From positions 1 through 20,663 of IMG/VR virus record IMGVR_UViG_3300037069_000305: DNA of 20,663 nt. One strand, written 5' to 3'. The number at the start of each line of letters is the position of its first letter. Position 1 is the stretch's first letter. Position numbers and translations under genes: made by a program. Below, one piece after another: positions 1 through 7,464 of the stretch. This DNA comes from a virus. The notes below the pieces were generated by a model, which saw only the letters and a program-made list of their open reading frames with translations, had not been told where the DNA came from and searched no databases.

Positions 1-104
1 AGGAAGAGACGCCCGTTCTCCCACGCGCAGTTTTTTCTCCCACTTGAATGTTGGTTACGATTGATGACAAACTGGGATCGTCAATCCAGCACCGAGGTTC
101 CTAA
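1..104. other. Leader upstream of the terminase genes
   Basis: No gene is visible in this stretch. It holds an imperfect inverted repeat (59-67 against 78-86, nine pairs with one G-T wobble), overlapped by an alternative short stem at 72-89, and a T-tract near 31-36 without a convincing stem before it. A GAGG Shine-Dalgarno at 94-97 serves the first gene. Sequences just upstream of small terminase genes often hold cos or pac sites, but nothing here identifies one. I see no good sigma-70 promoter. Confidence 0.3.
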
Positions 105-566
105 ATGGCTCTTAAAGGCAAAATGCAGCGGTATGCGGAGGCTCGGGCGCAGGGTTTAAGCCCCACTGCCGCCGCCGCGCTCGCCGACTACTCCGGCTCC
201 GGCGCGCGGGTAACGGTTTCTCGCATCGAAGCCCGCGCGGATGTGCAGGCGGAAATCCGCCGACTCAAGAAAGGCGAGCGCGTGGGCGACAAGCCGGAAG
301 TCGAAGACGACTCGGGCGAGGACACCGACCCCTGGAAGATGAAGGCGAAGTACCCCTCGTCCCTCGCGCTACTGCAGGACCTTTACAACAATGCGAAGGC
401 CCCAAAGTCGCTCCGCTACCAGGCCGCGAAAGACGCATTGCCCTACGAGCATCCGCGCAAGGAAGCCGGCAAGAAAGAGGAAGTCGAGAAAGCCGCGAAG
501 GCAGCGAGCGCGGGTAAGTTCCGCACGACTAGTAAACCCGGAATGCGTTTGGTGTCCTCGCGATGA
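105..566 (+). CDS. terS: Terminase small subunit (probable)
   Basis: This 153-aa protein probably recognises phage DNA and hands it to the large terminase. The N-terminal part (about residues 7-55) reads as a helix-turn-helix of the small-terminase type: a QRYAEARAQGLSPTAAA helix, a turn, then an SRIEARADVQAEIRRL helix, the usual pattern of a repeated module followed by 'V...I'. The middle is acidic (residues 60-75) and the C-terminus is lysine/alanine-rich and highly charged, a plausible oligomerisation or TerL-contact tail. The ATG at 105 has GAGG seven bases upstream. The stop overlaps the next ATG (ATGA). Position, two short genes ahead of the large terminase, supports the call. Small terminases diverge strongly, so this rests on the HTH pattern and context. 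Confidence 0.7.
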   Translation: MALKGKMQRYAEARAQGLSPTAAAALADYSGSGARVTVSRIEARADVQAEIRRLKKGERVGDKPEVEDDSGEDTDPWKMKAKYPSSLALLQDLYNNAKAPKSLRYQAAKDALPYEHPRKEAGKKEEVEKAAKAASAGKFRTTSKPGMRLVSSR

Positions 567-844
567 TTATCCCGTGGGGCCTGACGCCCGAGGTAGAACG
601 CCGCAACCGGATTCGACTGTCGGTTGCGGCGTTCGCTTATGAGGTCATCGGCGACTCGATCATGTCGGACGCAGAGTACGACCGGCTCGCGCGCTCGATC
701 CGACCCCAGGTGATGACCGGCCGCTTCAACCTCGACGCATTCTTCCTGTCCCGATTCTCGCCCGACACCGGCATGTGGATTCACCAGCACCCGGAGTTAG
801 CGAAGGTGCAGCAGCTGTACTATCGACACTACCAACGGAGTTGA
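563..844 (+). CDS. Small protein with an NAD-dependent DNA ligase domain Ia-like motif
   Basis: This 93-aa protein has unknown function. It starts inside the terS stop codon (ATGA), so it is probably translationally coupled. Residues 23-45 (AFAYEVIGDSIMSDAEYDRL and flanks) resemble the NMN-binding Ia domain of bacterial LigA, which has a 'YxxxDxPxIxDAEYDRLxREL' pattern. The aspartate and the tyrosine-aspartate pair of that motif correspond to D36, Y39 and D40. The histidine that follows the first tyrosine in LigA is replaced by E27. No adenylation domain follows, so it cannot be a ligase. The C-terminal half (FSPDTGMWIHQHPEL, residues 65-79) looks like a conserved phage-specific segment. It could bind a nucleotide, or it could have borrowed the helical hairpin as a DNA-packaging accessory. 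Coding status is well supported; function is not. Confidence 0.75.
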   Translation: MIIPWGLTPEVERRNRIRLSVAAFAYEVIGDSIMSDAEYDRLARSIRPQVMTGRFNLDAFFLSRFSPDTGMWIHQHPELAKVQQLYYRHYQRS

Positions 845-846
845 AC

Positions 847-954
847 ATGGCCGCCCGCACAGAACGGTTGAACACAATGATCCAGCTGGCCAAGGAAATC
901 CGTCGCCAGTTCGCGATCATTCGCAACCGGATGGCTTCGATCAATGGCAGCTAA
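847..954 (+). CDS. 35-aa basic peptide between the terminase genes
   Basis: A short reading frame encodes 35 residues beginning MAARTERLNTMIQLAKEIRR and ending in NGS. It is supported by a good Shine-Dalgarno (GGAG at 837-840, six bases before the ATG), by filling the gap between neighbours exactly, and by its 11-base overlap with the large terminase start at 944. The peptide is predicted to be one basic amphipathic helix (IRRQFAIIRNRM). Function is unknown. An alternative is that the frame is only a leader whose translation couples terL, which itself lacks a strong Shine-Dalgarno. Confidence 0.55.
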   Translation: MAARTERLNTMIQLAKEIRRQFAIIRNRMASINGS

Positions 955-2719
955 ACGGAAGCCCGCAACACCCGCCAGGCGACGCACAACCGCACGCCGC
1001 TCCACGGTATCGCTCAAACGGCCGACGTGGACGACCTCCTGCCTCGACTGGCGCACGCGCATCGTCAACAGCGTACCGCTGACGCCCTGTGAGCCACTAT
1101 TCCCCACTGCCGCCTACTCGGGCATGGAAGTGTTCGATCAGCTGCAGATCGTGGATGCCGGCGTCATGTTCGGCGACTCGCTGCCGTGGATCAAGAGTTT
1201 CGCCGAGTCGATCTTCGGATCGTATTGCGACGTGGAAGGGCATGAGGACGAAGGGCGTCGCCTTATCAAGACGTTCTTCATGCTCATCAGCAAGAAGAAC
1301 ACCAAGTCCACGATTGCTGCGGGGATCATGCTCACGATCCTCATCCAGAACTGGCGGCTAGAAGCGGAGTTCCTGATCCTGTCGCCGACCAAGGAAGTCG
1401 CGGACAACAGCTTCAAGCCGATCAAGGCGGCCATCGACGCCGACCCTGAGTTGAAGGCGATGTTCCATGTGCAGCCGCACCTGCGCCAGATTACGCACCG
1501 TGGGACCAACGCAACGCTCAAGGTTGTGGCTGCGGACAGCGCCACGGTCAGCGGCAAGAAAGCTACAGGCGTCCTGGTGGACGAATTGCACGAATTCGGC
1601 AAGGTGGCCAAGGCCGAAGACATGCTGGTGGAGGCGATGGGCGGCCTAATGAGCCGCCCCGAGGGCTTCGTGATCTATCTCACGACGCAATCGAGCGAGC
1701 CGCCTGCAGGTGTGTTCAAGAAAGAATTGGAGTACGCACGCGACGTTCGCGACGGCAAGTTCGAAGACCCGTCGTATTTGCCCATCATTTACGAGTTTCC
1801 CGACGAATATCTCGATCCGAAGACCAAGTTGTATCTGCGCGAGGAAAATTGGTACATCACCAACCCTAACCTCAACGTCAGCGTGGACCTCGATACGCTG
1901 CGTCAAAAGATCGCAAAAGCGGGTAGAAGCGGCGAGGATTCGCTACAAAGCATCGTAAGTAAGCACCTAAACATCCAGATCGGGCTGGATTTAGGGGCAG
2001 ACCGGTGGCCTGCAGCGGAATACTGGCTGCAACAGGTGCATCCAACGGCGAGAACGGTCGAAGACCTCATCGAATTGTGCGAAGTCATCACCATCGGCAT
2101 CGACGGCGGCGGCCTGGACGACTTGCTGGCCCTTACCGCGACCGGTCGCGTCACCGGGACGCTCGATCAGTTCTTGCAATGGTCGAAGGCGTGGGCGACA
2201 CCCACGGTGATGAAGCGAACGGAGATTGCACCGCGCCTACAGGGCTTCATCGAAGACGGCGACCTGGTGATGGTCGAGATACCGGGCGAGGACAGCGCGC
2301 AGCTGGCGCAGCTGACCAAGCGGCTCATCGACACCGACCTGGTGGCGGGGATCGGCATCGACCCGGCCAAAATCGACGGACTCAAGATGGCGCTCAAGGC
2401 CGAGGGCGTGGACATCGAAGACGACAAGTTCTTCGTCAAAATCCGGCAGGGCTGGTCGCTCTACACGCCTATTTTCAACGTCGAGCGCGCCTTGTGGGAA
2501 GGCCGCTATTGGCACTGCGGGCAACCCTTGGTGGACTGGTCCGTGGGCAACTGCAAGGTCGTGCTGCGCTCTAACGCCATGCTGGTGACTAAGGAAATCA
2601 GCGGAAAGGCCAAGATCGACCCCACGATGGCCGGTTTTAATGCTATGGCGTTGATGGGGTACAATCCGCCAGCCAGGATCGGCGGCTACAGCCTGGATAA
2701 CCTTTCTCTGATGGGATAA
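944..2719 (+). CDS. terL: Terminase large subunit (ATPase/nuclease)
   Basis: This 591-aa packaging motor and headful/cos nuclease docks on the portal. The N-terminal ATPase carries a Walker A-like loop SKKNTKST (residues 116-123, with threonine where the canonical loop has glycine), a Walker B GVLVDE (209-214, catalytic E214) and a coupling motif LTTQS (246-250). The C-terminal RNase H-like nuclease shows three acidic positions: D387 in IGIDGGG, D473 in GIGIDPAK and D560 in KIDPTMAG. Length and motif spacing fit the HK97/P27-like Terminase_1 group. The start overlaps the 35-aa gene. The first ~30 residues are very basic (RKPATPARRRTTARR), possibly a DNA- or TerS-binding tail. The portal follows four bases downstream. 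Confidence 0.96.
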   Translation: MAAKRKPATPARRRTTARRSTVSLKRPTWTTSCLDWRTRIVNSVPLTPCEPLFPTAAYSGMEVFDQLQIVDAGVMFGDSLPWIKSFAESIFGSYCDVEGHEDEGRRLIKTFFMLISKKNTKSTIAAGIMLTILIQNWRLEAEFLILSPTKEVADNSFKPIKAAIDADPELKAMFHVQPHLRQITHRGTNATLKVVAADSATVSGKKATGVLVDELHEFGKVAKAEDMLVEAMGGLMSRPEGFVIYLTTQSSEPPAGVFKKELEYARDVRDGKFEDPSYLPIIYEFPDEYLDPKTKLYLREENWYITNPNLNVSVDLDTLRQKIAKAGRSGEDSLQSIVSKHLNIQIGLDLGADRWPAAEYWLQQVHPTARTVEDLIELCEVITIGIDGGGLDDLLALTATGRVTGTLDQFLQWSKAWATPTVMKRTEIAPRLQGFIEDGDLVMVEIPGEDSAQLAQLTKRLIDTDLVAGIGIDPAKIDGLKMALKAEGVDIEDDKFFVKIRQGWSLYTPIFNVERALWEGRYWHCGQPLVDWSVGNCKVVLRSNAMLVTKEISGKAKIDPTMAGFNAMALMGYNPPARIGGYSLDNLSLMG

Positions 2720-2723
2720 CCCG

Positions 2724-3932
2724 ATGGCACGAATCCTTGGTAGCGGAGTGTGGGAACGCATCAAGGGCGGCTGGAAGACTGTCGGCGCACCCGGCGTCGG
2801 GGCATTCGACTACGGCGGCCCTTGGATTCCAACGGAAGTCGGCCCCATCAGCGCGATCAAGCTGTCGGCCTACTTCGCCTGCATCCGGCTGCTGTCCGAG
2901 TGCATGGGGTCGATGACCTTCCAGCTGTACGACGGCAAGAACAACGTAGTCGAAGACCACAACCTTTACGGGTTGCTGCGGGCACGGCCGAACCAGTACC
3001 AGACCGGCGATGCGTTCGTCAGTGCGATGGCCGCGAACAACATCATGTTCGGCAACAGCATGTCGAAGATCGACCGGTACCGTACGGGCGAGGTTTACCA
3101 GCTGGACTTCTACAACACCGAGTTGTGGGAAGTGGAGTCGGACAAGCAGGGCCGCCCGTCGTTCTTCATGGACGGCAAGCGCATCGCCAACGATGACGTG
3201 CTGCACTGGCCTGGGTTCGGCATGTCGGGTTACTGGGGCATCCCCACGCTACTCGCGGCCGGTCACACGATGGCCATGCAGGTTGAGTCGAACGACGCCG
3301 CCGCGCAGACCTTCGCGAATGGGCTGCGGGTGGGCGGGTTCTTCACCCTGCCGGAGAATCGACAGGCATTCACCCAGCCGCAGCTGGACAATTTCAACGC
3401 CACGCTGACCAAGATGGCCCAGCCGGAGAACACGTCGAAGTGGTTGCCGCTTCTGCCGGGTATGGGCGTCGTCCAGAACACCCAGCTGCGCATCGACCCG
3501 GTGACGGCCGAACTCCTGCAGTCGCGCTACTTCGGTATCGAAGAAATCTGCCGCTACATGGGTGTGCCACCGCCGCTGATCGGCCACACCGACAAGGCAT
3601 CGTCGTGGGCATCCAGTCTGAGCGAACTCAATCAATTCCTGGTGGACTACACGCTGCTGCCGAAGGCGATCCGCTTCGAAAACGTCATCGCGCAAAAGCT
3701 ACTCGGGCGCGTTGACCGCAACCGGCTCCGGCCGAAGCTCAACATGGACTCGCTGTTGCGCGGTGACATCACGACCCGCTTCAATATGTACGAAATCGGC
3801 CGCCAGCAGGGTATCTTGAGTGCTGACGATTGCCGCGACCGCGAACGCCTGCCGCGCATTCCGGGTGGCGACGACTACACACCCACGGGTAAGGCGCAAG
3901 CCAAGGGGGCCAAAAATGAGCCAACTGCTTAA
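2724..3932 (+). CDS. Portal protein, HK97 family
   Basis: This 402-aa protein should form the dodecameric ring at one capsid vertex through which DNA is pumped and to which the neck attaches. Hallmarks are KLSAYFACIRLLSECMGSM (about residues 47-65), followed by the LYDG strand, and late in the protein IEEICRYMGVPPPLIG and LSELNQFLVDYTLLPKAIRF, the clip/stem region typical of HK97-family portals. The length is normal for the family. The Shine-Dalgarno is weak, and the gene starts four bases after terL, so it probably depends on read-through ribosomes. Its end overlaps the protease gene by 17 bases. Confidence 0.96.
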   Translation: MARILGSGVWERIKGGWKTVGAPGVGAFDYGGPWIPTEVGPISAIKLSAYFACIRLLSECMGSMTFQLYDGKNNVVEDHNLYGLLRARPNQYQTGDAFVSAMAANNIMFGNSMSKIDRYRTGEVYQLDFYNTELWEVESDKQGRPSFFMDGKRIANDDVLHWPGFGMSGYWGIPTLLAAGHTMAMQVESNDAAAQTFANGLRVGGFFTLPENRQAFTQPQLDNFNATLTKMAQPENTSKWLPLLPGMGVVQNTQLRIDPVTAELLQSRYFGIEEICRYMGVPPPLIGHTDKASSWASSLSELNQFLVDYTLLPKAIRFENVIAQKLLGRVDRNRLRPKLNMDSLLRGDITTRFNMYEIGRQQGILSADDCRDRERLPRIPGGDDYTPTGKAQAKGAKNEPTA

Positions 3933-4578
3933 AATCGAACGTCAGTTCACCATCACGAAGTCTCTGTCGGAAGACGGCACCTTCGAAGGCTATGCGTCGG
4001 TGTTCGACGTGGAAGACCACGGTGGCGACACGGTGCGCAAGGGTGCGTTCAAGGCCCATTTGGCGAAGCTGACCAAGGAAAAGCGCAAGATCAAGATGTT
4101 GTCGAACCACAACCGCCACGAACTCATCGGCACCTACAAGAGCGTCGATGAGGACGACCAGGGGTTGTATGTCGTCGGCAAGCTCACGCTGGGCGTCCAG
4201 AAGGCCGACGAAACGCGGCTGCTGATGCTGGATGACGCCGTGGACTCGATGAGCATCGGCGGCTACGTGCGCAAGCAGAACATTGACGAAAAGACCTACA
4301 AGCGCGACTTGCTGGAAATCGAACTGGTCGAAATCAGCCCGACTGGGTTCCCGGCACTTGACTCGGCCCGCATTACTGCGGTGAAATCACTGGAACAGGC
4401 TGCGATGAGCAGTGCTGCCGATCTTGAAGCGATCCTGCGCGATGTAGGAGGCTTCTCGGCCAAGGAAGCGAAGATCATCATTTCCAAGGCCAAAACCTGT
4501 GCGCCCCATCGTGATGTTGGGTTCGACACGGCGGCGTTGAAGCAAGTCAGCGACACCATCCGTTCACTCAATCTCTAA
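3916..4578 (+). CDS. Prohead maturation protease, HK97/U35 family
   Basis: This 220-aa serine protease is expected to cleave the capsid delta domain and itself inside the prohead. The start at 3916 is chosen because a purine-rich AAGGGGG element lies just upstream and the family's usual 'EGYASVFD' strand follows at about residues 24-31. Family motifs: H65 in MLSNHN, S113 in DSMSIGGY (nucleophile) and E139 in LVEISPTGFPA, which together match the H/S/E arrangement of the family. Residues 160-220 form a C-terminal extension (LEAILRDVGGFSAKEAKIII) seen in many siphophage proteases and of unclear role. The gene sits between portal and capsid, as expected. Confidence 0.95.
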   Translation: MSQLLKIERQFTITKSLSEDGTFEGYASVFDVEDHGGDTVRKGAFKAHLAKLTKEKRKIKMLSNHNRHELIGTYKSVDEDDQGLYVVGKLTLGVQKADETRLLMLDDAVDSMSIGGYVRKQNIDEKTYKRDLLEIELVEISPTGFPALDSARITAVKSLEQAAMSSAADLEAILRDVGGFSAKEAKIIISKAKTCAPHRDVGFDTAALKQVSDTIRSLNL

Positions 4579-4588
4579 GGGGTACACC

Positions 4589-6001
4589 ATGAAGAACATC
4601 CGCCTCATCGTTTTCGCCCTGCTGGCCGTCTGCGCGCTCGTCGCGGGCCTGCAGCTGGGCTTCGACTCCACTTCGTTCGCGTTCAACGCCCTCATGGCGC
4701 TGGGCGTGGCAGTGGCCCCGCTGTTCAAGCGCAACGGCGACCTGTCGCTCTACGCCTGCGAAACCGACCCGGTGGCACTGGTCAAGACGCTGGCGGATGA
4801 CCTCCGCACCGCGCGCACCGAACTGACCAAGCAGCAGGGCGAGTTGAAGGACGCCCACGCGGAAGTGATGAAGTCGATCACGACCGGCGTGAAGCTCGAC
4901 AAGGAAACCCAGGACAACATCGACAAGGCGATTGCGACCGCCAACGACCAGGCCACCATCGTCAAGGATGTGGCGCAGAAGTTGGAGGACATCCAGAAGT
5001 CCGTCGATGCGCAGAAGACCATCCCGTTCCTGTCGGCCGGTGGCCAAATCCTCAAGCAGCTGGAAGGCAACTTGAAGGAATCGCTGGCCAAGCTGCGTGA
5101 CCGCGAGCAGGGCAAGCTGGTCATCAAGGATGTCATCAACAGCGGCAGCGTCAGCACCGGCATGAAGCGCGAGCCGTACATCGACTCCCTGGTGTCGATG
5201 GAGCGCCAGCCGTTGCGGCTCATCAGCCTGTTGACCACCATCCCGGTGCAGACCGACAGCGTGAAGTTCGGCAAGCAGACCTTGCGTACCAACGCGGCCC
5301 GCATCGTTGCCGAAGGTACGCCGAAGCCGTACAGCGAGTACAAGTGGGAGAACGACACCGCGATCATCGAAGTGCTCGCCCACCTGTCCAAGCTGTCCCT
5401 GCAGGCGCTCGCCGACGCCCCGCGCCTCGCGGCCGAGGTCGAAGCCGAAATGGAATTCGGGCTGGCGCTGGCCGAGGAATGGGAAGTCATCAACGGCGAC
5501 GGTTCCACCGGTCACCTGTCGGGCCTGATCCACAACGCGACTGCGTACGCGATCCCGGCCGGCATGGATACCGATGGCGTCCTGACCCCGGTGGATCGCC
5601 TGCGCGTGGCCATGCTGCAAATCCACTTGGCCTATGCGGTGCCGGACGGCCACGTCCTGAACCCGATCAACATGGCCGAAATCGACCTGCAGCGTCGTGA
5701 CCCGGATGGCAGCGGTGGCTACCTCTACAGCGCGCCGGACGAGAACACTGGCGTTTCGCGCCTGTGGCGTCTGCCGACCGTCGAGACCCCGACCATCGCG
5801 GTTGACAAGTTCCTGACCGGTGCCTTCAAGTACAGCGCGCATCTGTACCGCCGCCAGGGTTCCACCGTCCAGATCAGCACCGAGAACGACAAGGACTTCG
5901 AGAACAACGAAGCCACCATGCGCTGCGAATCGCGCCTGGGTCTGGGTGTGCGTCGCCCGTACGGCATCGTTTACGGTGACCTCAAGAGCGGCGGCTCCTG
6001 A
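4589..6001 (+). CDS. Major capsid protein, HK97 fold, with hydrophobic N-terminus
   Basis: This 470-aa protein has three parts. Residues ~176-470 are the HK97-fold shell protein: an N-arm near SGSVSTGMKREPYID, an E-loop/P-domain around RIVAEGTPKPYSEY, INGDGSTGHLSGL, and a C-terminal FENNEATMRCESRLGL strand. Residues ~55-175 are a charged, helical, coiled-coil-like delta/scaffold region (DDLRTARTELTKQQGELKDA and following), presumably removed by the upstream protease, which would leave about 290 residues. Residues 5-24 and 30-46 are two strongly hydrophobic stretches separated by FDSTS. Such a membrane-like leader is not usual for capsid proteins. The start is firm: AAGGGG lies at 4577-4582, six bases before the ATG. 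A later in-frame ATG at 4694 would remove most of the leader but has no comparable Shine-Dalgarno. A terminator hairpin follows. Confidence 0.95.
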   Translation: MKNIRLIVFALLAVCALVAGLQLGFDSTSFAFNALMALGVAVAPLFKRNGDLSLYACETDPVALVKTLADDLRTARTELTKQQGELKDAHAEVMKSITTGVKLDKETQDNIDKAIATANDQATIVKDVAQKLEDIQKSVDAQKTIPFLSAGGQILKQLEGNLKESLAKLRDREQGKLVIKDVINSGSVSTGMKREPYIDSLVSMERQPLRLISLLTTIPVQTDSVKFGKQTLRTNAARIVAEGTPKPYSEYKWENDTAIIEVLAHLSKLSLQALADAPRLAAEVEAEMEFGLALAEEWEVINGDGSTGHLSGLIHNATAYAIPAGMDTDGVLTPVDRLRVAMLQIHLAYAVPDGHVLNPINMAEIDLQRRDPDGSGGYLYSAPDENTGVSRLWRLPTVETPTIAVDKFLTGAFKYSAHLYRRQGSTVQISTENDKDFENNEATMRCESRLGLGVRRPYGIVYGDLKSGGS

Positions 6002-6002
6002 T

Positions 6003-6034
6003 CGTTAGCGTTACCGTTACTGCTGTGCTAGAGT
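6003..6034 (+). promoter_or_regulatory. Weak candidate promoter with hexamer repeats
   Basis: Three near-identical hexamers stand in tandem at 6003-6020 (CGTTAG, CGTTAC, CGTTAC). Downstream is an extended -10-like element, TGC followed by TAGAGT at 6029-6034 (four of six consensus bases). A poor -35 match, TTAGCG at 6005-6010, lies 18 bases away. If active, it would start transcripts near 6040 and drive the glycosyltransferase cassette independently of the head operon. This is pattern matching only. Confidence 0.22.
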
Positions 6035-6063
6035 GGGGCCACCTAACCAGTGGCCCCATTTTT
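6034..6063 (+). terminator. Rho-independent terminator after the capsid gene
   Basis: A perfect nine-base stem (TGGGGCCAC at 6034-6042, GTGGCCCCA at 6050-6058) with a seven-base loop is followed directly by five T residues (6059-6063). It lies 32 bases after the capsid stop and ends exactly at the ATG of the next gene. It should stop or reduce transcription between the highly expressed capsid gene and the accessory glycosyltransferase genes. Confidence 0.85.
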
Positions 6064-7464
6064 ATGCGCATCGGAATTGGCGTTACCAGTCATAACCGCC
6101 ATGAAGTAACTCGCAAGACGTTGGAACAGATCAAGCGGCGGTTGCCTGCCGGCGCGACGCTAGCGGTCGTGGACGATGCCAGCACGATAGAACCGTTGTT
6201 CTTTGTCAACTATCGTTTCGACACCAACGTCGGCATCGCACGCGCGAAGAACAAGTGCCTGGAATTGCTTGACGGCTGCGACCACATCTTCCTGTTTGAT
6301 GACGACACGTTCCCCATCGCTGACGATTGGTGGAAACCGTACGTCGAGTCGCCCGAAGCACACCTGATGTATATCTTCGAAGACTTCGCGGACGGCAAGC
6401 AGCTGTTCGACACAGCACGCGTGTACGACGACGGGCAACACATCGCTTACTCCCACGCTCGCGGCTGCATGTTGTACTTCAAGCGGCGTGCGCTCGATGC
6501 AGTCGGCGGCTTCGACCCGGCGTTCGGCAAGTGGGGCCACGAACACATCAACCTGAGCGACCGCATCAACGCAGCGGGCCTGACGACGTTCCCGTACATG
6601 GATGTCGCCGGCAGCAACAAGCTGATCCACTCGGGCGATGAGCATCGCAACGTCCACACGACGGTCCCCGGCAGCGAGCGCGGCAAGTGCCTCACGCGCA
6701 ACCTCAAGCTCTACGATGAGCGCGGCGGGATGCCGTACTACGTCGAGTATCGTGCGCCGGAGGGCGGGCAGCATGACGCGGTGCTGTGCTGCTATTTCGT
6801 CGGGATGGTTGACCCGCAGCGCGGCGAAGGCTGGGTGGCCAACTCGTCGGAACTTACAGTGCTGGTTGAAAGTGTCGATGCAGTAGCCCCAACAGCATGT
6901 TTGGCGATCCTCAACAATGCGTCGGTTGCGGCGGTGCTGGGCGGCGTGGAAGTCCCCACTGGCAAAGTGTCGCCCTACTGGCAGCGTTGGATTTCGTTGT
7001 ATCAATTCCTCATGGCCAACCCCAACCTGCGCAACGTCTGGTGCGTGGACGCCACCGATGTCGAAATGCTGCGCAACCCGTTCGATTCGATGGAACCAGG
7101 CGTCCTCTACGTCGGCGATGAGCAGGGTACCAAGCTGGGCATCCCGTGGATGTTTTCGAACCATCCTTCGCGCACGCTGCAGCTGTTCTTCCGCCAGAAC
7201 GCGAATCTACCGTTGCTCAACTGCGGTGTGCTGGGTGGCTCGCGCGACATCGTGATGGAGTTCATCCGCAAGCTGCTGGTGGCCTACGCGAAGAACCGCG
7301 AGGACATGAAGTACAAGCGCGATGCGAGCGTGGGCGAAATCGACATGGGGCTGTTCAACTGGATCGCGCACACGATGCGCCACCGGATCGTGCATGGCCC
7401 CAAGGTCACCACGAAGTTCAAGGCGTTCAAGGACAACGGCACCGCATGGTGGAGGCACAAGTGA
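6064..7464 (+). CDS. Two-domain glycosyltransferase (GT-A, family 2-like, plus second transferase-like domain)
   Basis: This 466-aa protein is predicted to transfer sugars from nucleotide-sugar donors. Residues 1-235 form a GT2-like GT-A domain: IGVTSHNR at the start, VVDDAS (35-40), NVGIARAKN (55-63), the metal-binding DDD in FLFDDDTFP (D79-D81), and KWGHEHINLSDR (156-167), which resembles the catalytic-base/acceptor motif of GT2/GT27 enzymes. Residues ~265-466 look like a second nucleotide-sugar-transferase fold: VWCVDATDVEMLRNPF (326-341, a D329/D332 pair), YVGDEQG and LPLLNCGVLGG (382-392). The start at 6064 fits the fold, although no Shine-Dalgarno precedes it; a GTG at 6025 would add 13 residues across the hairpin. 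Its place between capsid and neck genes suggests virion proteins as acceptors, as reported for some actinobacteriophage glycosyltransferases. That target is inference. Confidence 0.85.
   Translation: MRIGIGVTSHNRHEVTRKTLEQIKRRLPAGATLAVVDDASTIEPLFFVNYRFDTNVGIARAKNKCLELLDGCDHIFLFDDDTFPIADDWWKPYVESPEAHLMYIFEDFADGKQLFDTARVYDDGQHIAYSHARGCMLYFKRRALDAVGGFDPAFGKWGHEHINLSDRINAAGLTTFPYMDVAGSNKLIHSGDEHRNVHTTVPGSERGKCLTRNLKLYDERGGMPYYVEYRAPEGGQHDAVLCCYFVGMVDPQRGEGWVANSSELTVLVESVDAVAPTACLAILNNASVAAVLGGVEVPTGKVSPYWQRWISLYQFLMANPNLRNVWCVDATDVEMLRNPFDSMEPGVLYVGDEQGTKLGIPWMFSNHPSRTLQLFFRQNANLPLLNCGVLGGSRDIVMEFIRKLLVAYAKNREDMKYKRDASVGEIDMGLFNWIAHTMRHRIVHGPKVTTKFKAFKDNGTAWWRHK

Noticed and set aside
59-89. Inverted repeats upstream of terS as a cos/pac site or operator.
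   Set aside because: Short, imperfect and mutually overlapping. Nothing ties them to packaging without termini data.
4568-5842. Long open frame (424 codons) on the minus strand opposite the capsid gene.
   Set aside because: It mirrors a strongly supported capsid gene, is rich in Arg/Val/His/Gln low-information sequence and shows no recognisable domain. It is a shadow caused by GC-rich codon bias.
6160-7164. Minus-strand open frame of 334 codons opposite the glycosyltransferase.
   Set aside because: The + strand frame has clear GT-A motifs; the antisense frame has none.
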